64,000 nucleotides of DNA from an uncultured Blautia sp. (GTDB taxonomy: Bacteria > Bacillota > Clostridia > Lachnospirales > Lachnospiraceae), in contig URVB01000008.1 in NCBI GenBank assembly GCA_900551075.1, positions 1-64,000 on the forward strand, given 5' to 3'. The notes beneath the pieces are model-generated. The model saw only the letters and a program-made list of their open reading frames with translations. It had not been told where the DNA came from and searched no databases. A program made the translations under genes and the position numbers. Of this stretch, positions 8,345 to 15,651 are shown one piece after another (positions within the stretch are counted from its first letter, which is position 1; every line of letters begins with the position of its first letter).

Positions 8345-8608
8345 TCCTGATTGGCGTTTATACTGCGAAAACAGCTTTACAATGAGAGGCGGGCGTGTCA
8401 GGCGCTGCCGATGGCAACCCTTCGGGGTCATTTCCTTTACTGCCAAGAGACACACCCGCAGAGGTTCATTGCCAAGCTGAGCGTGAAACAAACGCCTCAT
8501 AATATAGATACCCGCCATACCATTCATGATATGACGGATACCTATAAATTTATTTTAGATATTTCACTTCTCTACTTGACAAGGGGCTGATCACCGATAA
8601 CTTACACA
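8345..8608. other. intergenic stretch after the IS remnant
   Basis: No supportable gene. It contains short open frames on both strands but none with family resemblance and a ribosome site. It probably holds further mobile-element debris and the 3' untranslated end of the uronate operon; no clear terminator was seen. Confidence 0.4.
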
Positions 8609-9706
8609 CTATCTTTGAACTCTGGCACCGGCGCCGCCCATGATGGCTTCTACTTCTTTTTTGCTTGCCATGGTTGTATCACCGGGAGTTGTCATAGCAA
8701 GTGCACCATGAGCAGCTCCGTAATTCACAGCAAGATTTGTATCGGCTGTTGTCATAAGACCGTAGATGAGACCGGAAGCAAAGGAATCTCCGCCGCCGAC
8801 GCGGTCCATAATCTCAAGTCCTTTGTAGTCTTTGGCTTTGTATATTTTACCGTCTGCCCAGCAAATGGCACTCCAGTCATTTACGGTTGCAGTCTTAACT
8901 TTACGAAGAGTAGTAGCTACTGCCTTGAAATTCGGATATGTTTTTGCAGCTTCGTTGATCATTTTTTTGTATCCGTCAAGATTCAGCTCTTTTAAGTTCT
9001 CGTCATTTCCTTCAATTTCAAAACCAAGGCATGCGGTAAAGTCTTCTTCGTTACCGATCATTACGTCAACAAATTTTGCGATTTCCTTATTCACTTCCTG
9101 TGCCTTTTCTTTTCCACCGATTGCACTCCACATGGAAGGACGATAGTTCAGGTCGTAAGAAACGATGGTTCCGTATTTTTTTGCTGCTTTGATTGCGGCA
9201 AGAACTGTTTCGCAGGATTGTTCAGAGAGGGCTGCATAGATTCCGCCGGTATGTAACCAGCGAACACCCAATTTTCCAAAGATGTAATCAAAGTCAAAGT
9301 CTTCCGGTGTTGCTTTGGAAATAGCGGTATTTGCACGGTCAGAGCAGCCCACCGCACCGCGGATTCCGTATCCGCGCTCTGTGAAGTTGATTCCGTTTCG
9401 GCAGATTCTTCCGATACCATCGGTTTTCATCCATTTGATGAGAGAAGTATCAACCCCACCTTGAAGAATGAAGTCTTCCATCAGCATTCCGACTTCATTA
9501 TCTGCAAATGCAGTAATGATACCTGTGTTTAATCCAAAGCATCTGCGAAGACCACGGACTACATTATATTCGCCGCCGCCTTCCCATGCGCGGAAATTCC
9601 TGGCTGTACGGATTCTCCCTTCGCCGGGATCCAGACGAAGCATTACTTCACCTAAGGATACAGCATCAAATTTACATTCTTCTTTTGGTCTTAAGGTTAA
9701 GTTCAT
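8609..9706 (-). CDS. kdgK: 2-keto-3-deoxygluconate kinase, PfkB family
   Basis: Phosphorylates 2-keto-3-deoxygluconate to KDPG, the step before aldol cleavage. The 365-residue protein has an N-terminal substrate lid region (SLGEVMLRLDPGEG), GGGEYNV, and the C-terminal PfkB signature DRVGGGDSFASG with the catalytic Asp and anion hole. ATG at 9706 follows AAGGAGGCC; an upstream in-frame start lacks a site. It is the last gene of the minus-strand uronate operon, 13 bases after kdgA. The sequence is longer than E. coli KdgK, matching Firmicute relatives. Confidence 0.88.
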   Translation of the reverse strand: MNLTLRPKEECKFDAVSLGEVMLRLDPGEGRIRTARNFRAWEGGGEYNVVRGLRRCFGLNTGIITAFADNEVGMLMEDFILQGGVDTSLIKWMKTDGIGRICRNGINFTERGYGIRGAVGCSDRANTAISKATPEDFDFDYIFGKLGVRWLHTGGIYAALSEQSCETVLAAIKAAKKYGTIVSYDLNYRPSMWSAIGGKEKAQEVNKEIAKFVDVMIGNEEDFTACLGFEIEGNDENLKELNLDGYKKMINEAAKTYPNFKAVATTLRKVKTATVNDWSAICWADGKIYKAKDYKGLEIMDRVGGGDSFASGLIYGLMTTADTNLAVNYGAAHGALAMTTPGDTTMASKKEVEAIMGGAGARVQR

Positions 9707-9719
9707 TTTTATGGCCTCC

Positions 9720-10358
9720 TTATTTACGTAATTCTTTTGCAAGTGAGACTGCTTCTGCTGTCAAAGTTTTGATTTTGTCGAATTCGCCTGCTTTTATCAA
9801 GTCTCCTTTTACCATCCAGCTCCCTCCACAGGCAACGATTTTATCATATTTTAAATATGTTTCCAGATTACCTGCATTTACACCGCCTGTAGGCATGAAT
9901 TTCATGCTTGTATAAGGCGCAGCAAGAGCCTTGATTGTCGATACACCTCCAAACTGTTCAGCAGGGAAAAATTTTACAACCTTCAGTCCGCGTTTTGCCG
10001 CCTGAGCGACTTCAGAAGGGGAAGCACATCCCGGGAAGATCGGTATATTTTTTTCAATACAGTAGTCAACGATTTCCGGATCGAATCCCGGACTTACGAT
10101 GAATTTGGCTCCGGCGTTTACAGCACGGTCAACCTGTTCCGTTGTAAGGACAGTTCCGGCACCAACTAACATTTCCGGATATTCAGATGCCATGATTCGA
10201 ATGGATTCTTCGGCAGCATCTGTACGGAAGGTTACTTCAGCACATGGAAGACCACCCTCTGCTAATGCCTTTGCAAGTGGTGCAGCATCTTTTGCGTCTT
10301 CTAATACAACAACAGGTACAATCGTATAATTTTGAATTTGTTCTAACATAGTAGTCAT
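9720..10358 (-). CDS. kdgA: KDPG aldolase (2-keto-3-deoxy-6-phosphogluconate aldolase)
   Basis: Cleaves KDPG to pyruvate and glyceraldehyde 3-phosphate. The 212-residue TIM barrel shows the Glu of EVTFRTDAAEES, the GAGTVLT phosphate-binding turn, and the Schiff-base Lys within VKFFPAEQFGG. GAAGGAGCC-like site AAGGAGCCTC precedes ATG at 10358. It sits 12 bases after uxaC and before kdgK, giving the lower part of the glucuronate route. The family also includes 4-hydroxy-2-oxoglutarate aldolase activity (eda). Confidence 0.93.
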   Translation of the reverse strand: MTTMLEQIQNYTIVPVVVLEDAKDAAPLAKALAEGGLPCAEVTFRTDAAEESIRIMASEYPEMLVGAGTVLTTEQVDRAVNAGAKFIVSPGFDPEIVDYCIEKNIPIFPGCASPSEVAQAAKRGLKVVKFFPAEQFGGVSTIKALAAPYTSMKFMPTGGVNAGNLETYLKYDKIVACGGSWMVKGDLIKAGEFDKIKTLTAEAVSLAKELRK

Positions 10359-10370
10359 TTTTGAGGCTCC

Positions 10371-11774
10371 TTATAAGTGAAAATAGTTTTTTGCATTTGT
10401 ATAACAAATATTTTGAATCAGCTTCTCCAGATAAGCCATATCTGACGGATATTCGCCATCCTCCACCCAGGTCCCGATGAGATTGCACAGGATCCTCCGG
10501 AAATACTCATGTCTCGGGAAGGAAAGAAAGCTTCTGGAGTCGGTTAACATTCCAATAAAAGTTGAAATCAGTCCGGTGTCCGCAAGGGCATTCATCTGAC
10601 GCTCGATGCCTCTCTTGTGGTCACAGAACCACCATGCACTTCCAAGCTGCATCTTTCCCCTGATATTTTCGGGGTTGCTCTGGTAATTTCCTGCCATGGC
10701 TGCCAGCATTTCTGCATCCTTTGGGTTTAAATAGTAAAGAATTGTTTTAGGCAGCTCTTTTGTTTTATCCATAGCATCGAAAAGCGCAGAGAGCTGAGGC
10801 GCATAGGAAAAGTCAGTCAGACTGTCAAAACCTGTGTCGGCTCCGAGAGAAGCAAACATGCGGGAGGAATTGTTGCGTATCGCCCCGATATGAAGCTGCA
10901 TAGCAAGTCCCCGGCGGGAGTATTCGCGGCCAAGCTCTGTCAGCACAAAGCCACGGTATTTGACGCTTTCTTCTATAGTAAGCTGCTTACCATTCAGACG
11001 TTTCTGATAAACCCGATCAGCTTCTTCATAAGATGCAGGAAGGAAGAAATCACTTTCTAAGCTGTGATCTGTCACGCGGCATCCCGCTTCTATAAAATAG
11101 GTGAGACATTCCTTTAATGCTTCCAATACATCGTTAAGAGATGTGAGAGAAGAGTTTGTGCGATTGCCAAGTTGTAATATGTAATCTGTAAAATCAGTCT
11201 TTTCAATATCCAGAGCTCTTCCCGGGCGGAAGGTAGGAAGTACCTGAATCTCAAAGCCTTCTTCCGCCAGCTTTTTGTGCCATTTCAGGTCATCAATGGG
11301 ATCGTCCGTCGTACAGAGCACCTGAACATTCTGCATTTTCAAAAGATGTCGAATGGAACATTCCGGTGTCTTTAAAAGTGCATTGCATTTTTCCCAGATT
11401 GCAGGTGCATTCTCAGGAGTAAGCAGCTTATCAATTCCGAAATAGCGCTTTAACTCAAGATGTGTCCAGTGATATAGGGGATTACCGATGCAGTTTTGCA
11501 CCGTATCTGCCCACGCTGAGAATTTTTTATACGGATTTCCATCACCGGTAACCAATTCCTCCGGAACACCGTTTGCACGCATGGCACGCCATTTGTAATG
11601 GTCGCCGCCAAGCCATACCTCGGCAAGATTGTCATAGCAGCGGTCTTCATAAATCTCCTGTGGATTCAGATGATTATGGAAATCGATGATGGGCAGTTTT
11701 TCGGCAAATGTGTGATACAGTTCTTTTGCAGTATTATTATGAAGCATAAAGTTATCATGAATAAAAGATTTCAT
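10371..11774 (-). CDS. uxaC: glucuronate/galacturonate isomerase
   Basis: Isomerises D-glucuronate to D-fructuronate (and galacturonate to tagaturonate). The 467-residue protein has the amidohydrolase-like metal motif DFHNHLNP near residue 32 and the family's long conserved core ending in GMLTDSRSFLSFPRHEYFRR. AAGGAGCGT precedes ATG at 11774. It is the third gene of the uxuA-uxuB-uxaC-kdgA-kdgK operon, with gaps of 12 bases on each side, so tight co-transcription is expected. Confidence 0.95.
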   Translation of the reverse strand: MKSFIHDNFMLHNNTAKELYHTFAEKLPIIDFHNHLNPQEIYEDRCYDNLAEVWLGGDHYKWRAMRANGVPEELVTGDGNPYKKFSAWADTVQNCIGNPLYHWTHLELKRYFGIDKLLTPENAPAIWEKCNALLKTPECSIRHLLKMQNVQVLCTTDDPIDDLKWHKKLAEEGFEIQVLPTFRPGRALDIEKTDFTDYILQLGNRTNSSLTSLNDVLEALKECLTYFIEAGCRVTDHSLESDFFLPASYEEADRVYQKRLNGKQLTIEESVKYRGFVLTELGREYSRRGLAMQLHIGAIRNNSSRMFASLGADTGFDSLTDFSYAPQLSALFDAMDKTKELPKTILYYLNPKDAEMLAAMAGNYQSNPENIRGKMQLGSAWWFCDHKRGIERQMNALADTGLISTFIGMLTDSRSFLSFPRHEYFRRILCNLIGTWVEDGEYPSDMAYLEKLIQNICYTNAKNYFHL

Positions 11775-11786
11775 TTCGTACGCTCC

Positions 11787-13397
11787 TTATATATATTTTT
11801 CAAGTGTTGCCTGTACTGCACCAGGCCCTGCGATCATTTCTCTGAAGTAGTCGCATACGAGAGAATCCATGTTTACCTCATATAAGCTTACGCCAAAGAT
11901 TTTCTCATTTGAGAGAATTGGTTCTAAGAGCTTTTCAACAGAAATGTTGTCACCCAGTGAAACAGAGGAAACATAAGGACGCACTGTATCAAGCAGCGGA
12001 TCCGGGCTCAGCTCAAATGCATTTCCCTTATCATCAATACCCATCAGGTAACGAAGCCATCCGGCAAAAACAAGAGGAATATGTGTTAAATCTGCAACGT
12101 CCAGAGCGTCGGATCTCCGGTATGCCTTGATGGTCTCGCCGAAACGGATTGCAAGCTTCTGAGAAGTATCGGTTGCGATTCTCTGTGGTGTATCCGGCAT
12201 AAACGGATTTGGAATGCGGACATTCAAAACAGTATCAATAAATTCTTTCGGGTCTAAGATTCCGGGATTGATCACAACCGGAAGTCCCTCTTCATAGCCG
12301 ATGATTTGCACCAGTTTTTTCAGGGTTGGATTCTCCATTTCTTTGGAAATGAGGTCGTATCCCAGAAGACATCCAAACACAGCAAGTGTTGTATGAAGTG
12401 GATTCAGGCAGGTACATACCTTCATCTTTTCCACCTTGTCTACGGTTTCACGGTCTGTAAAGATGAGCCCTCCCTTTTCCAGAGCAGGGCGCCCATTTGG
12501 AAACGCATCTTCAATTACGAGATATTCACATTCCTCTGCATTGACAAATGGAGCAACATATGTATTTTTTTCTGTAATGACCGGCTCTAATTCTTCGACA
12601 CCATCTGCTTTTAAGATGTTTTCAATAGAAGCATTCGGCCGCGGTGTGATTTTGTCAATCATAGACCATGGGAAGGATACGCGCTCAGGCGTGCTGATAT
12701 AAGTTAAGAACGCTTCATCAGCAGCACCATTTTCCACCCAGCCTTCTGCAAATGCGAGAATCGCTGCATGGAGCTTATCGCCGTTGTGAGAGCAGTTGTC
12801 CATGCTTACCATCGCAATTGGCAGAGCTCCGTTCTGGTATCTTGTATATAAGAGGGAAGCAACCTTTCCGATGTAGCTTTCCGGTTTTTCAGGACCGTTC
12901 TTCAGGTCGGCAGCTACAGAAGGAAGCATTTCTCCTTTTCCGTTTACAAGAGAATATCCTTTTTCTGTGATGGTAAAGGAGGCCATCTGCAGAGAAGCCT
13001 TACAGAAGATTTCTTTTAAGCGGGAAAATTCTGTCTCATTATCGGAATCCAAAGCGAGAGATTCCACGACACTTCCGACAACGGTCTTTTCTACAGAGCC
13101 ATCTGCTTTTAATGTAACAAGAATGCTGTAGTCATCGTGGGGATGATTCATTTTTTCAATGATTTCGTAGTCATAACCTTCCGCGACGACAAGGCCTCTG
13201 TCCAGAACGCCGTCGTTTAACAGGTTCTGAACTACATTTGCCTGAAAAGCGCGGAAGATATTGCCGGCGCCAAGGTGAATCCAGAAAGGATTCTCCTTAG
13301 TGGCGGATGTGACAGCTTCACGATTGAACTGCGGAAGATGGAATCCCTTGGAAGTCCAGACTTCTTTCTGTTTTAACCCTTTTTCATTTAATCTCAT
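11787..13397 (-). CDS. uxuB: fructuronate reductase (mannitol dehydrogenase family)
   Basis: NADH-dependent reduction of D-fructuronate to D-mannonate. The 536-residue protein has the nucleotide-binding stretch HLGAGNIFRAF near residue 38 and the C-terminal mannitol-dehydrogenase domain with a conserved Lys/Asn region (SMDNCSHNGDKL). The start is taken at 13397 behind AAGGAG with a 10-base spacer; an upstream in-frame ATG at 13430 overlaps uxuA without a better site. Its position directly after uxuA and before uxaC supports UxuB over tagaturonate reductase, though family members are hard to tell apart. Confidence 0.9.
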   Translation of the reverse strand: MRLNEKGLKQKEVWTSKGFHLPQFNREAVTSATKENPFWIHLGAGNIFRAFQANVVQNLLNDGVLDRGLVVAEGYDYEIIEKMNHPHDDYSILVTLKADGSVEKTVVGSVVESLALDSDNETEFSRLKEIFCKASLQMASFTITEKGYSLVNGKGEMLPSVAADLKNGPEKPESYIGKVASLLYTRYQNGALPIAMVSMDNCSHNGDKLHAAILAFAEGWVENGAADEAFLTYISTPERVSFPWSMIDKITPRPNASIENILKADGVEELEPVITEKNTYVAPFVNAEECEYLVIEDAFPNGRPALEKGGLIFTDRETVDKVEKMKVCTCLNPLHTTLAVFGCLLGYDLISKEMENPTLKKLVQIIGYEEGLPVVINPGILDPKEFIDTVLNVRIPNPFMPDTPQRIATDTSQKLAIRFGETIKAYRRSDALDVADLTHIPLVFAGWLRYLMGIDDKGNAFELSPDPLLDTVRPYVSSVSLGDNISVEKLLEPILSNEKIFGVSLYEVNMDSLVCDYFREMIAGPGAVQATLEKYI

Positions 13398-13399
13398 GA

Positions 13400-14467
13400 T
13401 TATCTGGCTCCTTTCCCAATTGCTTCCCAAAGACCATTTAAGTAAGTAGCTCCCAGTGCGCGGTCATAGAGTCCATAACCAGGCATTGCAACCTCATCCC
13501 AGATCATACGTCCATGGTCCGGGCGGATTGGACCGGTAAACCCGATTTCGTAGAGTGCTTTCATGATTTCATACATGTCAAAGGTTCCGTCAGATGATAA
13601 ATGGGCAGCTTCTTCAAAATCGGTCGGTGTATTGAATTTTAAGTTACGTACATGTGCAAAGTGGATTCTTCCCTTAAGAGAACGAATCATGTCCGGAAGA
13701 TCATTTTCCAGATTGGTCCCGTAAGAACCAGAGCAGAATGTTACTCCGTTGTGTGGGTTATCTACCATGTTCATCATACGGAGGATGTTCGCCTTGTTGA
13801 TGATAATACGTGGAAGACCAAATACGCTCCATGCCGGGTCATCCGGATGGATCGCCATGTTGATGTCGTATTTATCACATACAGGCATGATTTTCTCGAG
13901 GAAATATTTCAGGTTTTCAAATAACTTCTCATCATCGATGTCCTTATACATCCCAAAAAGTTCTTTGATTTTTGCCATACGTTCCGGTTCCCAGCCAGGC
14001 ATTACCGTACCGTTCATGTCGCCTGCGATGGAGTCAAACATTTTGTCAGGTTCCATGGCATCGACAGCTTCCTGTGTGTAAGCGAGAACAGTAGAACCGT
14101 CCGGTCGTTTTCTTGCAAGCTCTGTTCTTGTCCAGTCAAAGACCGGCATGAAGTTGTAGCATACAAGGTGAATGTCTTCTTTGCCAAGGTTTTCCAGAGA
14201 CTCAATGTAGTTGTCGATATACATGTCGCGTTCCGGTGCCCCAGTTTTAATTGCATCGTGAATGTTTACGCTCTCGATTCCTGCGATGTGAAGTCCGGAA
14301 GCTTCCACTTCCTCTTTCATCTCACGAATTCGTTCACGGCTCCATACTTCTCCTGGCGTTGTGTCATAAAGTGTTGTGATCACTCCGGTTACGCCCGGAA
14401 TCTGGCGAATCTGTTTTAAAGTAACGGTGTCAAATTTTGAACCATACCATCTCAATGTCATTTCCAT
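13400..14467 (-). CDS. uxuA: mannonate dehydratase
   Basis: Dehydrates D-mannonate to 2-keto-3-deoxygluconate using a divalent metal. The 355-residue TIM barrel begins MEMTLRWYG, contains the family signature IPGVTGVITTLYD, and metal-binding segments MAIHPDDPAW, CSGSYG and RPDHGRMIWDE. AAGGAACG precedes ATG at 14467. It is the first gene of the operon and ends 2 bases before uxuB. With the four downstream genes it converts glucuronate fully to pyruvate and glyceraldehyde 3-phosphate. Confidence 0.95.
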   Translation of the reverse strand: MEMTLRWYGSKFDTVTLKQIRQIPGVTGVITTLYDTTPGEVWSRERIREMKEEVEASGLHIAGIESVNIHDAIKTGAPERDMYIDNYIESLENLGKEDIHLVCYNFMPVFDWTRTELARKRPDGSTVLAYTQEAVDAMEPDKMFDSIAGDMNGTVMPGWEPERMAKIKELFGMYKDIDDEKLFENLKYFLEKIMPVCDKYDINMAIHPDDPAWSVFGLPRIIINKANILRMMNMVDNPHNGVTFCSGSYGTNLENDLPDMIRSLKGRIHFAHVRNLKFNTPTDFEEAAHLSSDGTFDMYEIMKALYEIGFTGPIRPDHGRMIWDEVAMPGYGLYDRALGATYLNGLWEAIGKGAR

Positions 14468-14510
14468 ATCAGATCACGTTCCTTTCCTGTTTTGGTTTTT
14501 GATAGTTGCC

Positions 14511-14516
14511 ATTATA
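14511..14516 (-). promoter_or_regulatory. -10 box of the uronate operon
   Basis: Reading leftward, TATAAT lies about 44 bases before the uxuA start. No good -35 box sits 16-18 bases upstream, which suggests activator dependence or another form of control from the short divergent region shared with the AraC-type gene. Confidence 0.45.
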
Positions 14517-14569
14517 GAGAGTCAGGATAGAAAAGCCCATTGAAAAAATTGTTGTATATATTGCAAAAG

Positions 14570-14598
14570 TTGCGGTCGTGGAAAAAGCGTGTTAAGAT
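14570..14598 (+). promoter_or_regulatory. promoter of the divergent AraC-type regulator
   Basis: TTGCGG (14570-14575), 17-base spacer, TAAGAT (14593-14598), placed 31 bases before the regulator start. Confidence 0.4.
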
Positions 14599-14629
14599 AA
14601 GTTTAAATTTTGAGGTGGAGGATTTTGGT

Positions 14630-15511
14630 ATGAAGAAAAATTTACAGACAAAGTTCAGTACCAGGCAGTATATGCTTTTCAAGGATTTTGAAATCTATTA
14701 TTATAAAGACTTTCCTGATAGGAAGTTAGAAGACCACAGTCACGATTATTATGAGTTCTATTTCTTTTTGGAAGGAAATGTGTCTATTGAAATTGCAGGC
14801 GAGAGACGTCCGCTGCAATATGGCGATGTAGTTCTGATTCCACCGAAAGTGGCGCACCATGTTGTGATTCATGATGTGGTAATGCCATATCGAAGATTTG
14901 TGTTCTGGATCAGCAAAGATTATGGAAATCAGTTGATGCAGTTGTCACAATCCTACGGATATCTCATGCAGCAGGCAGCAGTGACCGGCAAATATATATT
15001 CCATAATGATCGAATCGCATTTAATGCAATACAGACAAAAGTGTTTCGTTTGATAGAGGAAATTCATTCCAATAGATTTGGAAAAGAAGCGAAGACAGCT
15101 CTGTGTGTGAATGATCTGGTACTTCATTTGAACAGGAGCGCTTATGAACAGAATCATCCAAAGAGCGAGAAAGAGGAACAGAGCCTGTATGAGAATCTGA
15201 TGGATTATGTCGAAGGGCATCTGGACGAGGAGTTGACTTTAGAAAAGCTGGCGGGCGAATTTTTTGTCAGTAAGTATTACATTGCACATATCTTTAAAGA
15301 AAATATCGGATTGTCGATTCATCGGTATATTATGAAAAAACGTGTGTCTGCCAGCAGGGATGCCATTCTCACCGGACATAAGATTACAGAAGTGTATCTG
15401 ATGTATGGATTTAAAGATTACTCCAGCTTTTTTCGTGCGTTTAAAAAGGAATATGGAATATCACCGAAGGAGTTTAGGGAGATGAATCCGGTAGATGTGA
15501 ATGCAATATAG
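14630..15511 (+). CDS. AraC family transcriptional regulator with cupin domain
   Basis: A 293-residue sugar-responsive regulator. Residues about 20-110 form a cupin (DHSHDYYEFYFFLEGNVSI, then YGDVVLIPPKVAHHV), the usual ligand pocket. Residues about 190-290 hold two helix-turn-helix units, with LTLEKLAGEFFVSKYYIAHIFKE and YGFKDYSSFFRAFKKEYGISP. ATG 14630 follows GGTGGAGGATTTTGG. It is divergent from uxuA and runs toward the GH78 gene, so it could control either; direct repeats typical of AraC sites lie immediately downstream, before the rhamnosidase, which favours that target. Confidence 0.92.
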   Translation: MKKNLQTKFSTRQYMLFKDFEIYYYKDFPDRKLEDHSHDYYEFYFFLEGNVSIEIAGERRPLQYGDVVLIPPKVAHHVVIHDVVMPYRRFVFWISKDYGNQLMQLSQSYGYLMQQAAVTGKYIFHNDRIAFNAIQTKVFRLIEEIHSNRFGKEAKTALCVNDLVLHLNRSAYEQNHPKSEKEEQSLYENLMDYVEGHLDEELTLEKLAGEFFVSKYYIAHIFKENIGLSIHRYIMKKRVSASRDAILTGHKITEVYLMYGFKDYSSFFRAFKKEYGISPKEFREMNPVDVNAI

Positions 15512-15535
15512 ACCAAATTGGATTTTGTGTGTAAC

Positions 15536-15600
15536 TATAACGAATATGTGAACGCAATACGGAATAGTTGAACACATTGTCTTCCTATATTCGTTATAAT
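15536..15600 (+). promoter_or_regulatory. GH78 promoter region with inverted and direct repeats
   Basis: TATAACGAATAT (15536-15547) and ATATTCGTTATA (15587-15598) are perfect 12-bp inverted repeats. Inside, GAATATGTGAAC (15542-15553) and GAATAGTTGAAC (15562-15573) form a direct repeat with a 20-base period, the geometry of AraC-type half-sites on one helix face. TATAAT at 15595-15600 is a consensus -10 without a good -35, as expected for an activated promoter. Confidence 0.55.
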
Positions 15601-15651
15601 TTCTATGATAAAGTAGCATTCACAGATAGAAATGAAGGAGAACATTCGAAT

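Noticed and set aside
8346..8527. Minus-strand open frame with FHAQLGNEPLRVCLLAVK
   Set aside because: No ribosome site, no recognisable domain, and it overlaps the IS remnant boundary; probably mobile-element debris.
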